From Amoebidium appalachense (lineage: Eukaryota; Ichthyosporea), in NCBI GenBank assembly GCA_963693365.1, contig CAVNZM010000004.1:8556001-8620000 (forward strand): a stretch of DNA of 64,000 bases. The letters are read 5' to 3'. Position numbers and translations under genes: made by a program. The notes below the pieces were generated by a model. It was not told the DNA's origin and made no database searches. It was given only the letters and a program-made list of their open reading frames with translations. Positions 1-19,646 of the stretch are shown piece by piece. Position 1 is the stretch's first letter. The number at the start of each line of letters is the position of its first letter.

Positions 1-415
1 TCCCTCCCTCCCCCCTCGCCCCCTTCTCCTTCCCCCCCCCTCCCCCCACACACACATACTCTGTCCCGTTCTTCTTGTCTGTGTGCTCAATTATGTTACT
101 GTGGAAACATTCAAGCCTCCCTCCCTTCACCCTTTTCATGTTTAATTCGCGGAGGTTACGGGGGACAGGAGAGATGGATAGATTGTTAGGAGATGAAAAA
201 TGAACCCCCCTCCCCCCTGAGTATGTTATGCTTTGGTCTTCTTTTTTGTTCTATTGAATTTGATCTTATCTGATATCCCTCCCCTGAGGACAAAACACGC
301 ATTTGTATCTTCACCCTTTACTCTCCAAGGCACATATCCCTCCTTCTCCCCCCTCCCCTCCCCTCCCACATAATAAAACATAAACCATCTACCCCATCCC
401 ACCTTCCCGCTCTCT

Positions 416-455
<40 letters not shown>

Positions 456-1362
456 ACATACACACACACACACACATCACACTTTCCGTGCTCCTATTGC
501 TAATTGAACCATGTCTTCTTGGTTTGCACCTTTGTACTTTGCACCGTAGTGCAAGTTCATACAGTGTGCTTGCTATTGTGTGTTTACCTCTATTGTGCCT
601 ACGTTGCCTATATCCCATCATTTTTTCTGTGCCTTAGAGAGAGAAGGAGTGGGAGGAAGAGGGAGATGGGGGGAGACAGAGGAGAGCATGAGGATGCACC
701 CATGAATAGGATCCATACATGCACGTTGTGCTCGCACTTGCAGACACCTACACACACACAGATATACACACACACACGTGCACACGCACATGCGCATGCA
801 CACACACATGCACACACGTGCACACACACACCACAACCGACACCAGCGCATCATGTCTAAATTTATCAGGCGTCCACCATTGCAAGGCCCCCCCCCACAC
901 CATTTCCCCAACCTTCCCCTCTTTCCTCCCCACCACCACGTTCCTGCTCCGTTACTTCACTAAATTCTGACACACGATGCATGCCATAACATCCATAGCT
1001 ATGCTTGTCTGTGTTTCTGTGGTCTGGTTATGCGATTCTTTACCGGATCATCTAGTTCAATCTCCTTGCTGTTCTTGCTAACAGAGGCTTCTGGCGCATG
1101 TGCATGCACACGCACCGACACACTAATACATACATGAACGCGTGCTTACAGACATGTATACACATGCACTTGCACACACACGGATACACACACTTGCACG
1201 TAGATTTACACATACACACACTCACACACTCACTCGCTCACTCACTCACGCTCACACTCACACATCCACAAACACACGTCCATACTAGCACGCATCCCCC
1301 CCCCCCCCCAAACACCGTACACACACACGTACACGTACAACCACACACACACACACATACAG
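1..1362. other. Region upstream of the first recognised cyclin Y exon
   Basis: This stretch is pyrimidine-rich and holds (CA)n blocks at about 418-476, 748-835 and 1098-1360. It should contain, or lie just downstream of, the missing first exon of the cyclin Y gene, because the recognised coding part begins at a splice acceptor. I looked for a short exon starting Met-Gly with a myristoylation-type N-terminus and found none I would defend. The long open frames here are translations of the CA repeats. Confidence 0.5.
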
Positions 1363-6836
<5,474 letters not shown>

Positions 6837-7044
6837 ACTGCTTTTGATTGGCCCGTGGTGTCGATCTTGCAGGTTGGTGCACATCCTCCCCCCCCCCCCC
6901 CCCCTCCCCCCCCCGGCCCAGTGATCCCCTGGCTCTATTTATGGTGCATCCTCTTTGTAGTGTATCGCCTTTGCGCAACCAGCATGGTGTTTTCCGTCCT
7001 GAACGCTTTCGCTTTCCACTCTGTAATGTATCCCCCCCCCCCCC

Positions 7045-7094
<50 letters not shown>

Positions 7095-7480
7095 TCCCCC
7101 CCCCCCCCCCCCCCCCCCCCCTGGGTGTGCTACGGCTTGCACGTGTCACTTCGTCTGTCGTTGGCAGTACTCCTGCATGGGTGTGCCTATCATTAGGTGC
7201 ATGGATACCCAAATGTGTAGGTGCTCTGGTTGGCACAATAACCTCAGCCACGACACAGGCATGCACACGTACATGCACGTGCATGCACATTGGCACACTG
7301 GCTCGCAATGCCGCACACAGACTTGGAAACACGGGAAACATGCACATCCCCAACAACGACCCCCCCCCCCCCTCCCCCCTTCCTGCCCCCGCAGGGGAGA
7401 AAAAAATGGGTTGGGGGGGGGGGGGGGGGGGGGACTGAGCCCCATCCTACAAACCCTTGTGGCCTCGGCTCCATTTTTCA

Positions 7481-7519
<39 letters not shown>

Positions 7520-7637
7520 ATTTGTAAGTGGGTCGGTGGTGGTAGTGTTTTTTTTTTTGTGTGTGTGTGTGTGCGCTTTGGTGTTTTTTTTTTTTTTTTT
7601 TTTTTTTTTTTTGTTTTTTGCTTTTTTTTTTTTTTTT

Positions 7638-7688
<51 letters not shown>

Positions 7689-8091
7689 GGGAGGACACGG
7701 CAAACAGATTCGTTTTCTGCCCTAAGCTGTGTTTCCGTTTGCACGAGGGGGAGCTCAAGGTCACGAAATGAATGGATAGTGTGCGAGTGAAGTGTCGTGT
7801 TGCCGAACGATGTGTGTCCTTCTTATCAGATATCCCTCTGTACTATGTGTGACAGGACACTAACGAGGTTTTGTTTGCAGTCTGCAAGGGGCAGCGTGGA
7901 ATGTGGTTGGTGGGATGGATGGTGGCTGCACGCGGGGACTTACCAATCGGAAAGAGGCTTGGTTAGCCTTAAATGGCAAGTGGATTTGAGGTATTCGCCT
8001 CTCCTTTCTCCTTTTTCTGTTCGTGTCTTGTGTAGGTGGGTATACGTAGGGCTGTTCTGTGTGTGTGTGTGTGGTGGTGTGTGTGTGTGTA

Positions 8092-8126
<35 letters not shown>

Positions 8127-8470
8127 GTTATTATGGGTGTCTGTGTCTGTGAGCTTTTTTTTGTTTTTTTGTACTGGCCAATATCGGGCCTTTGTTGGCT
8201 GTACATTCTGTTTCACTTTCTTGCATCTACGATCGGGTGACTTGTCTATGAACAGTATATCATCACCTCACTAATAACAGTGCTCCGACCAATCGGTACT
8301 ACGCGCAGGATACAAAATTTGTACGTGAGTACGTGAGGTGTGTTTCACAGCAAATCTTTCCGGGGTTTGGTTTTGTATATTTCTATTATGTTTAGATCAT
8401 GGGTGTGTGTAGAACAGAAGAGACCTTGCTTTTTGCTTGACTGTTTGTTCGGGGGGAGAGGGGTGTGGGG

Positions 8471-8516
<46 letters not shown>

Positions 8517-10366
8517 CAAGTGTTTGTCCGTGTATAGTGACTCTGGTTTCGGTCTCTGACTGTAAGACTTCTGTAACACGGTTACGTTCGTGTGAGTGGG
8601 CAGGGTTTGGTCAGGGACTCGACAGATCTAGATTCTGCAAACCACTCTTGGACTAAACAATTATGAGGGCCGTCGGATGGTCTGTTTACCAGGTGGTTTT
8701 TTTTTTGTTTTTTTTTTTTGGGGGGGGGGGGGAGGGGGGGGTTGTTTTGGGTATCGGGGGATGGGGGGGGGGGTCTTATGATATGTAACTAATTTAGAGG
8801 CTGTAGTAGGTCTGCTCTAACAATGGCACATAATACACACAGACTGTATACATTCTCACAATGGCAGTAACGGTCATCAATTATCTAGTAAATCCATAGC
8901 GGGCATTAGAAGATTCACTTGTTCGTAGCACTCTGAACTTGAACATGGTACGTGATAGATAGTCTATGTATTGACGGGCCGTTTGAATCGAAGCCTAACT
9001 GCTAATAGAATAAGTATTTGTGAAATAGTTTTATGAGGCGATGTAAGAGTAGTAGAGTCAGTCAGACAACCACTGATTCATGAAGTTCAACAGCTTTGAA
9101 TAAAAAGCAGTACTCTTGGAACGATTACCAGTGGTGTGCACGTGCATCATGATCACTGAAGCCCATGATATCACCACTGGGCCTCTATTGAAACCAGGTG
9201 GACCAAATCTTTTCCATTCGTGCGCTGCTTTTGGCAAAGACGATACTGCCTTTACCTTAACCCTAGGGACGTCGACGTAGGAAGAAAAATAGTACCGTAC
9301 CTACAGTACATAGCGCGCTTGGGTGAACTTCGTGCCATTAACTTACAAAACCCATTTGATGATAGAGGCAGCAAACAAGCTCGCTCAGCAAACTACATAC
9401 GGCCATTGCTTGATACAGGGCACACTGATCGACATTTTTTTTTCAGCTACACATATATGTTCCTACTTTTTTACTTATTTTCAAGTTGAGCAGCAACTTG
9501 AGCTCTGCGTTATTATTTCACCTGTGATCACATGGTCACATCTGCTACCTTTGGAAGTAGCTACCTCTTCTTTTTCAAGGCTGACAAACCTTTCCTTCCG
9601 AAGCGACTGCAGTCACGCGCCAACTCATACCCTTGAAAAATAGAATTAATTAACTAAGCTCGCCAGAGTATAGTTTATCGGCGGCTGAGGCCACAGTCAC
9701 ACGTGGCAGTGGTCACATGTTCATGGCATGGCCGTCGACTTCACCGTGCACGCGGCTACAGCCTGATGTGGCAGCATATGTGACACCCCAACTTCCCAAG
9801 TTCGCAACGTTCATGAATTCATGAATCATGGTCACTGAGCAACGCGCCAATAATTTCGTATCACATGTACACTGAACACGTGTTACTGTTACTATTGCCT
9901 ATTCAAGATGTTACTCCCTCTGTTGAGTTGAAAAACAGTTTCCAACATATGAATGTGCATGGTTATATGTCGATAATGAATAGCACCGAGTCACCCTGCT
10001 TGATTTTCCTGCTTTGTTTACACACGTGGCTTGGGTGCGTGTATTCAACGTGTGGCAAATTCTCGCCAGATCTGGTAAAGAATCCTAAAGCACGTTCCAC
10101 ACAGTAAATTTTGCATACCAGGATAAGCTCAAACTAATCAAAAGTGGCGATCTAGTTGGCCGTTACGAAATTTTCGAGTATATCTGCCAGCGAAATGATT
10201 GAAATGTACCCGGAAACAATTAACAACAATTACAAAGGTAAAGACTGCTTTACCCATGTGATAGTTGCGATAACACGCATCGAAAAACAAATATAATATA
10301 TGTGCTGTGTCCCAACGTCTAAGGTTAGGTTTCTCTTTTCATTCTTTTTTCGGTATTCTTCAAGCT
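6837..10366. other. Intergenic region after cyclin Y
   Basis: From 6837 to about 8770 this is dominated by poly-C, (CT)n and T-to-G runs; the largest is a T-rich block turning into about 40 G at 7548-7687. From about 8780 to 10366 it is ordinary AT-richer DNA without recognisable coding. Open frames here (for example 9220-9489) lack ATG starts or have no recognisable features. I could not place a polyadenylation signal for cyclin Y. Confidence 0.6.
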
Positions 10367-10510
10367 ATGGGTCGCGGACTCGAGGTGTTTCCTAGAAAGT
10401 CTCGTTCGAGACCGTCAAACTCGTTAGTATCGTCTGTCAACGAGAGGCTGGCGTACCTTTTTGACGAAGTGGTCGACTCACTTTTGCAATTTCTGGTGTT
10501 AACGAGATAA
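10367..10510 (+). CDS. Possible 47-residue small protein (doubtful)
   Basis: An ATG opens a 47-codon frame rich in Arg and Ser at its N-terminal half (MGRGLEVFPRKSRSRP) with a hydrophobic, acidic C-terminal half. It ends 73 bp before a TATA box that more probably serves the gene at 10853. It has no relative I recognise. It could be a small gene, a remnant exon or chance. Confidence 0.2.
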   Translation: MGRGLEVFPRKSRSRPSNSLVSSVNERLAYLFDEVVDSLLQFLVLTR

Positions 10511-10583
10511 AGTTGTTAGGAGTGCACTGCAACATCACCTACTACGCGGCTTAGTCTCAGTTATAGGCTTCGTCTTTAATGGA

Positions 10584-10590
10584 TATAAAA
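10584..10590 (+). promoter_or_regulatory. TATA box for the gene at 10853
   Basis: TATAAAA in GGATATAAAAGCACG lies 269 bp before the ATG at 10853. The spacing is like that seen before three other genes in the window. A CA-rich leader follows. Confidence 0.5.
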
Positions 10591-10852
10591 GCACGCGCGT
10601 GCACACACATGCTGACACACCAAGCACACCCACAAAACGCACGCGCACACGCCCACAACACACGCACACGCACGCACACCTACACAGTGGAGAGAGGAGG
10701 CTAGAGAGATATACACACGCACATGCGCGCGCGCAAAAACACACATTAAGAAAGACACAAACTACTTCGTCGTGCTTTGATGCCGTAGATGGTTCCGAAG
10801 ACGTCTATGCCTTGGTCCTCCGGCGTAGCCATAATAATTTTCAAACATAAAA

Positions 10853-11033
10853 ATGGCTTCGAGCTCGCAAGGTGATCCTTTACGCAAGAAAGGCTTTGGT
10901 GAAAGACTGCGGGACTCTTTCAGAAAGGGAAAGGGCCGGGAGGAGGAGGCTTTAAATGCGGAGCGGGAAGCGCAGCAGGTATGTTTTTGTACCAGGTCCT
11001 GTGACTGTCTCGGTGTGCCCATGCGTGTGTGTG

Positions 11034-11126
<93 letters not shown>

Positions 11127-11580
11127 CGCACGGTGTGTGTGTGTGTGTGTGCCACAGTGTGTGTGTGTGTGTGCATGGATGTGTGTGTGCGTGCGTGCGT
11201 GCGTGCGTGTGTGCGGTTGTGGGAGTGTAGGGCTATGATGCATAGTTCGTGAGTGTTAAGTGTGCATGCCAAGGGGGTGTGTGAGCTGGGGGTGTGGCTG
11301 TGGGTGGGTGCGTGTGTGTGGGTGCGGTTGACGCGGTGTGTCACGGTGCCTGTGTACATGTATGTGCGTGTGCATTTCTGTGCACCGCAGGGTGTGGAAA
11401 CTAAATATAGTTATAGTTGACTTTGCGTGTGAAGGTCATGGTATTCCTGTTTCCCTTTTGGTATTCTCTATGTTTGTATGGTGTGAAGGAAAGGGAAGGC
11501 CTGTTGAGAAGTATGGATTAGTTTGAAACGTAGGCAGTGGGGTCCCTTTGCACACGTCATAGTTGCAAAGGAGGAATGCA

Positions 11581-11642
<62 letters not shown>

Positions 11643-11696
11643 AAGACAAACACAAACACCGTCAAGCGCATGCGCCCAGTCACACGCACACACACA

Positions 11697-11767
<71 letters not shown>

Positions 11768-11924
11768 AAAAAGAAAAAAAGAAAGAAAGAATGAAAGAAA
11801 GAAAGAAAGGGGAAAAAAAGAAAGAAAGAAAGAAAAGGAGCACACACACAAAAACATCGTGCACTTGCCTTAAAAAGAGATGCGCACACGCATAGCATGC
11901 TCCATCTCAGATGTCCCCCCCCTC

Positions 11925-11955
<31 letters not shown>

Positions 11956-12186
11956 AAAAAATAGGAGAGAAAGAAGAAAGAAAGAAAGAAAGAAAATACT
12001 TCACTTCTCCTTCTCCCCTCCTGTAAAGGCCGTGCCTCTCTTTTTTGCCCCTCTTCCCCTCTTAGATAAAGCTCAAGCCCCCGTCCCCGCCACCCCACCC
12101 TCTCACCTTCATTCATCCTCCCTCTCCCGGCCCACCTTTTCTTTTCGCATATGCAACTCTCGCTTGCCCCCTCCCCCCCCTAATCC

Positions 12187-12220
<34 letters not shown>

Positions 12221-13371
12221 AAAAAAAGAAAGAAAGCAAGAAAAAAAAAAGGAAGAAAAAAAACCGTTCTTCCTGACTGCCCCAACCCTTAAAGGGACCC
12301 ATATTATAAAACTTCTTCTCAAAAATGAATGACTACACGCTTTACAACATCTGTGCAACCCTCTCCTTCCCCACCCCCCCCCCCCCCCCCACCCCCCTTC
12401 CCCCCCTCTTCATCGTTACGCTAACCACCCACCCACCCCTTGCTTCATGGGCACATGCACACACCCTGTCCTCACAATCTGGGAGATTCATGTGGGTTTC
12501 CTGCTTTTTGCCGCCTTTCATGTTTTCATAACCCCCCCCCCCCCCCCTCCCCCCGCCCACTCCTCCTCCTCCTCTCTCGGAACTAATGCATACTTCCCCC
12601 TCCCTTCTTCCTCCCCCCCCCCCCCCCCCCCCCCCCATCTCCTCCCTCCACCCTTCCCCCCCCTCCCCCCCCCCTTACGCCGGGACGACCAAAAAATCAC
12701 AGGTTCCCGAAAGGTCACACCCGTCCCCTTCTGAGCCACAACACCACCAGCCCCTCTACCATACATATTCCCTGGGACCCCCCCTCTCAAGGAACCCCCA
12801 ATCTGAATTTACAGTACCGGTCGTAACACTAGCGCGCCCCGACTCAGACCCTTACGTCAATATTGCATACTCGCACGCCCACACCGACAGCAGGAGGTAC
12901 CGAAATACACCGGAAATTGCTTACGGAAATCACAATACGGGGTCGGACAGAGTAACGACAAGGAGCAGACCCGTAAATCAGGATTATGATGGGGAAACTA
13001 CTCAAAACAGTAGGTCAGATTGCAGCATCGGCGAAAGCACCCCTCAGACTTCTCAAAATCCCCAAAATTCCCAGAAATCCGGATTGGGTGTGACGAGAAT
13101 CAACTCCAGGGGGCGCAGTAACAGCGCAAGTTATTTGGTGCCATACATTGAGGGGGGGTCTCGAAATTCATCCAACGGGAGTATTCCCATCTCTGTGGAC
13201 ATGTCGATTGGCGGGGGGGAATTTATCATGTCGCCCCAGGGGGGGTCTGATATCGAGGGGGGTTTGTACGGGAGAGGCGGTCCTAATGAGCACCATCATA
13301 ATCACGGACACCATCGAACCGTAAGTGTTTTTTTTCAAGGCCATAACCCCCCCCCCCCCCCCCCCAACCCT

Positions 13372-13426
<55 letters not shown>

Positions 13427-13697
13427 TAGTTACTCTGTTTGCAGCCATTCCCATTTTTGAGTTCCCTGGCGGATGTGCACCCCTTCTCCCCCCCTCACCT
13501 CCTCTTGCCCCACAACCTTCTTTGCGCTCTGTGACTTTGCCCTCTCTTCCCTCCTTCTTGCTTATGTTTCTCCCCTCTGCCCTCTGATTTATACTCCACT
13601 CCTCCTCCACTCCCCCCCTTCCCCCCCGACGCAAGCACACACATGCGCGTGCACGTGCGCACACACAGACATCCACACACACAACACACACACACAC

Positions 13698-13743
<46 letters not shown>

Positions 13744-13854
13744 CTTGTGATGTCCGTTGTGAATCTGTACTGTGTACTCTGTAATACATTCTACCTTTCT
13801 ACCCTCCCTCCTCTTTCCCCCCTTTCTCCCCCTCCCCCCCCCCCCCTCCCCCCT

Positions 13855-13908
<54 letters not shown>

Positions 13909-14231
13909 ACCACCACCACCACCACCACCACCACCCACCCACCCACCCAACTACCCACCCGTACACACACAACCCACCTTCATCCCCCCCCCCCCCCCCC
14001 CCCCCTCAAAAAAAAAAAAAAAAAACGATCATAGAAGCTGTTTGTTCAAACCAACCAGCACGGTTTCGGGTAAAGGCGCAAGGGACTTGAAACATATCTG
14101 ATCGACCTGTGACCGGGTTGTCCATGAAGAAAATTGAATAATAATTCTGTGGTCTAGAGATAATATGAAAGGGAAATCAAATTAATGACATGTAAGCAAT
14201 GTCCGTTAAGTGAAATGTTGGGTTCTCTCTC

Positions 14232-14323
<92 letters not shown>

Positions 14324-14440
14324 TTTCTCCTTTCTCCACACCCTCTTTTCCTCACACACACTCGCTCTCTCTTGCCCCCGCCCCCCACCCTCCATCCCCG
14401 CCCCCCTTCCTCCATCCGTCCTCCCTCCACCCCGTCCCTC

Positions 14441-14483
<43 letters not shown>

Positions 14484-14792
14484 CCCCCCGGTGCAATGTG
14501 TTGTCCGTCATGATGTGTACATCGTACTCTGCCACATCTTTTACCCCCCTCCCCCCTGCCCCCCCTCCCCTCCCTCACCCCTTCCCCCCAATCCCCCCCC
14601 CCCCCCCCCCCCCCCGCCCCCACCACCACCACCATTACCTCACCCTGCCTCTTCCGTTCTCAGCTGTCCATTGCGTTTTTCCTTTCTTGGTGCCTGGTTA
14701 TGGAAAGTACGATCCTGTGTCTGTACACACTCCGACTACTTGGATTCCTAAACCCCCCCCCCCCCCCCCCACACACACACACATGCGCGCGC

Positions 14793-14883
<91 letters not shown>

Positions 14884-15856
14884 CGCACAGCGGAGCGCCA
14901 CCCTGAGCAGCACCTCGAGCCCCATCCACACAGAATTTTCATCGCCCGACCACCAGGGCTCCGCCGTAAAACACCCCCCAAATAATCTTCACCGCAGCAA
15001 TTCTCTGCGGAAAAAACTCTCAAAATCGTTTATAGACACAGCCGACTCATTAGTCGACGCTCTCGAAGTTGCAATCTCCAGATCACAGACAGAACCCAAC
15101 AATCCCGAAACGAACGAATCTAAATCCCCGGGCCCGCATCAATCGGGTTTTTCTCTTTTTGCTCATCGCAAGTCCCTCAGGCGGGTTCAAACTCAACATG
15201 ACGCCCCCTTTGCGTCCTCGAGCCTTCCGGAATTCACTTTTGCCGGGAAACTCAAGCCGGAAGATGAACGCGGGAGGTCACGCTTCGGGGACGATAACGG
15301 GAATATCGAAGATAATCCGGATTTACGGCTTGGGCCAGTACGTGGGCAAGGTGGCCGAAGCCATATGTGGAGGAGCCGTAGTTTTCGGGAAAGCCGTAAT
15401 CAGAATACGGAAAGTGCAGCAAAACCCGAAAAGGAGAAATTTCCCGGGTTTTTGTCGAATGCCCTGACTAGGCATGCCAGCGTTGGTGCAGTCGGTGAGG
15501 GGGCGTCAAACAGGAGAGCCAGCAATGTCGCCTCACCCAATGAGTGGGAGCCAGGAACACATTCCAAGCATTCCTCTGTGCATTCCTTGGACGCACACCC
15601 ACCGGCTCACCGTAAGAGTAGGGACGACATACGGAGGTTGGGGCATAGACCCTCTTGCCCGGCCCCGTCTACACAAAATTTCGGGGGGGTTTTCGGGAAT
15701 GGCAGCTGGGACAAGTTAACGGGTCTCTTTAGGGGATCCGAGAGGGAAAAGGACCCCGCTTTTGCAAATTACGATCCGCAAATTCAGGCTGTCGCCCAGA
15801 GGAATGCAGATCTATGGGAGATGGTTTTGGATACAAGGAAACAAATGGGATCGTGA
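10853..15856 (+). CDS. Basic Ser-rich protein of unknown function (three exons, 569 aa)
   Basis: Exons 10853-10978, 12703-13320 and 14891-15856 join in phase 0 with consensus donors (CAG|GTATGT, ACC|GTAAGT) and acceptors, giving 569 residues. The ATG has A at -3. The N-terminus is strongly basic and predicted helical ([20 protein letters not shown]). The rest is low in hydrophobics and rich in Ser, Asn, Arg, Pro and Gly, as in intrinsically disordered proteins. Notable spots are a His cluster (HHHNHGHH) at the end of exon 2, repeated Arg-Ser motifs of the kind basophilic kinases phosphorylate (HRKS, RSNS, RRAS), and a short amphipathic segment near the end ([14 protein letters not shown]). 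No enzyme domain, signal peptide or membrane segment is visible. Because both junctions are phase 0, a further small exon cannot be excluded. A cytoplasmic scaffold or regulator is a guess only. Confidence 0.6.
11036..11840. repeat. (GT)n and (CA)n microsatellites in an intron
   Basis: (GT)n at about 11036-11124, (CA)n at 11582-11640 and 11698-11765, followed by a purine-rich GAAA-type stretch to about 11840. All lie in the first intron of the 569-aa protein gene. Confidence 0.95.
13340..14890. repeat. Microsatellites in the second intron of the 569-aa protein gene
   Basis: Contains poly-C followed by (CA)n at 13348-13423, (CA)n at 13700-13740 and 13858-13908 followed by (CAC)n, a C-to-A junction near 14006, (CT)n running into (GT)n at 14234-14320, poly-C at 14442-14481, and (CA)n at 14796-14880 ending close to the splice acceptor of exon 3. 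Confidence 0.9.
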
Positions 15857-15901
15857 TCGAATGTAAATTTACTATAGGATTTTGTGTTCCTTTTTTTTTT
15901 T

Positions 15902-15943
<42 letters not shown>

Positions 15944-16230
15944 TTTGCGTGCTATGTGTTATGAGCTATGCAATGGGCTGGAAATTCAACTGTTGGTGGT
16001 GGAGGAAAATTTCCTGCTTTGAAATTTCTAAGGTCCTACTCGACAGAAAAATATTAGAAGCAAGGGGGGGACCCATTTCTGTGTGGAATCAAAGCCGTTG
16101 CTTACATATTAGATGTCCGAATGGCCAAAGTGATAAAACGGAAATAATTCGAACCTCCTTATACATAATTTGTTAACAAAAAGCTGTTTGACATGTTAAG
16201 GTGACTGAATTATGAATGAGTCCAATCATA

Positions 16231-16330
<100 letters not shown>

Positions 16331-17247
16331 GACAGACACTGTGTGTACACTTTCGAGCCTTTTTCAAAAGTACGCACGCGCCTTCATTCCAACTTAGTAT
16401 TTTTTTCACGCTGTTCTTTCGTTAACTTTTCTTTTCTAAATTAACAAGCCCTATTTAGTGTCGAATTCATACGATCGGCCATGAACCCATTAGCAACACC
16501 GTAGGGGCTCCCTTCCGTGTGCCGAATTTACGCAAATTCCTTTTTTGGTTAAAAATCCGATCGAAACGTACGCTAGAGAATGCTCTTATATATGTATTAA
16601 GTCACCCCGATGACACCGGAACGGGGGATGGCCCATAAATGAGTAAATCACCGTGAATGTGCTCCCACGAGAAATTTTGTGAATTTTCAGCAGCCCCAAC
16701 TTCCTTATTCGAGGTCCCTGTGTCATAGGTACTGCGGGGTGGATCGTGTGGGATGCTGTCAGTGACACCAGGGTGTGGATGTGTGTGGGTGGGTGGGTGG
16801 GTGGGTGGGTGGGTATGTGGTTTTGTGTGGGTGTGTGGTTGGGTGGGTGTGTGGGTGTGCGCACGTGTGCACGTGTGCACGTGCATGCACGCACGTGTGT
16901 GTGCGTATCTGTGCCTGTGCCTGTGCGGGTGAGTGCATACGTGTGTGTACGTGTGTGTGTGCGTGTGCGCATGGGTGCGCGCACACGTGTGTGCGTGTCT
17001 GCATGCGTGCGTGTTTGCGTGTGTCACACACGCGTGCGTGCACATGTGGGTGTCCGTCCGTCTACGGTGTGCACGTAGGGCTCCGGAGGGCCCGGGGGGC
17101 CCCGGCGGGGTGTGGGGATGGGAGGGGCCCGGGGGGGGGGGGGGGGGGGGAGGGAGGGAGGGGGATCTGCAGACGTTGGACCCGAAGGGCATCTTCATGA
17201 GATTCTTTGGCATATGGCACGGCACGAGACCACACATACCATGCGCT

Positions 17248-17360
17248 CCATATATGGACATTATCCATATGTGGATAATTATTCATATATGGACATTATC
17301 CATATATGGACATTTTCCATATATGGACATTATCCATATATGCACATTATCCGTATATGG
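17248..17360. repeat. Seven-unit 17-bp array of CArG-box-like palindromes
   Basis: CCATATATGG or a one- or two-base variant recurs at 17248, 17265, 17283, 17300, 17317, 17334 and 17351, that is every 17 bp with one 18-bp step. Units 1, 4 and 5 match CC(A/T)6GG, the serum response factor/MADS-box consensus, exactly. The linkers between units are mostly ACATTAT or ACATTTT. Confidence 0.8.
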
Positions 17361-18156
17361 GTAGATGCTGCGCGAAGACCCCAAGAGCCTTGCCAAACAC
17401 CTGCTGCTGATCACGTGATGTACTTGCAGTTGCCAGAGCATTACCGTATTAAGGCCTTAGTTGGCATTTCGCACAAGAGGTGACATCGATTTCTACGCCA
17501 GATTTGACGCTAGCTGTGCTTAATAATGGGCTTGTCCCATATTTGGTGTTCTCTCTTTCGGAAATGGTGCGACTTCTCTACATAAGTAAATAATGGAGAA
17601 ATGCCGATTTCAGTCATTAAGGTCTATACAGCATTTTTCGATGGCGTACCTTGTATCGTGTTTCCTCAAAAAAGTTATGCCATAAATGGAAAAAGCTATG
17701 TAATCAGCGGACCCAATGCATCGTCCCGCGGCAAGCCACCAGATGCTTACCACCGGGCTTCAGCAGTGATAATCGATACAATCACTACGCCGTCACAAAC
17801 ATCGGCTAAATATGCTGCATGCCTTAATTAAGGGGGTTCTTACAGTACTTAGCAGAACAGGTGTGTGTGAGAACTGTATGGACTACATGTGCTTTCGTGT
17901 GCCTGTCTGGGGGGAGGGTGGCGGGAGGAGCCGGGGGGAGGGGGGAGGTGAGGGGGGGGGGAAGGGAGGGAGGCAGGGGACGGGGAAAACAAAAAAGGTA
18001 ATCAATACACAAACAGTTCACCACAATCAGGGCATAGTAAATCGATTTTTCGGCCACTCCAGATCTGGGAGAACTAACATTACATACTGACACTAGCAAA
18101 CACACGTATCATATGATGTGCAAACCCACAAAAACCTAAGCACATTCGTCATACAT

Positions 18157-18590
<434 letters not shown>

Positions 18591-18987
18591 CCCCCGCCTC
18601 GCCCCCCCCCCCTCCCCCCCCCCCCCCCCCCCCCCCCCTCCCTCCCCCCTCCTCCCCCCGGGCCAATTCCCCCCTTCCCCCCCCCCCCCCCTCCCCCTGG
18701 GCCCCTCTCCCCCCCCTCCCTCCCCCCCCCCCCGCCCCCCCCTTCCCCCCCTCCTCCCCCCGGGCCAATTCCCTTCACCAAAGTCTTTTGTGCTCACAAA
18801 CATTAACATTAGTAACCTGCATCTTGATTGTACACACTTAGTAGCTGCATCTTGAATGTACACACACATACACTCGGGATCCCGTGCACTGCCGGCACTA
18901 ATAAACGTGTTTGCAACACGCTGTCGTACACACAAAATCTTTGTGCACACACATACACGCAGTTACACGTGTACGCGTGGGCGCGCG

Positions 18988-19030
<43 letters not shown>

Positions 19031-19410
19031 ATCCCCACACACAGACACAGCCACCCATGCACCCACACACAGACACACCCACACACTCACACAAAGGTAG
19101 TATGTGGACGCACACACCACTGAGCTTTTACATGACCCACACAATGAAAACTTTACACACACAAAGACACAAACACACACCGTTGGCATAGTGCCGAAGA
19201 CTGTACACGTCCGGGCTCATTCACACACACAAAAGGAAATCCATGAATTGACCGTGCACACATGAGGAGAGCGGATAACAATTTATGGTGATAAAAATTT
19301 TTCTTAGTTGAGGGCTCGGGGTGGGGTGGGTGTGTGCCACTGGTGTGAAAAAGAGAAAAGATGTGAGCAGGGAAAAACCATGGTTAAGAGATGATTACTT
19401 TGCAGCACTT

Positions 19411-19416
19411 TTTATT
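19411..19416 (-). terminator. Possible polyadenylation signal
   Basis: AATAAA on the minus strand, 231 bp after the stop codon of the glycoprotein gene. Position and sequence fit but nothing else confirms use. Confidence 0.35.
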
Positions 19417-19646
19417 CGGGCTGCATTCTTGTGTTGTTTGGTCCGAGGTGACACCGTCACTATATGACCTGTACGGCAAACATTATCAAAAAGTGCGAAC
19501 CTCAAAAATCAAACTGTAAATGTTCTGTCTCGCAGCGCTTGCACCTGGCAAGCGCAATCCTTCTGCTTATCTGCCAAGTACCTAATACTCAAAAATCCTT
19601 CACAGAAAAGGCTTAGAAAAATCACTGACAAGAATCCAGTGACGAG

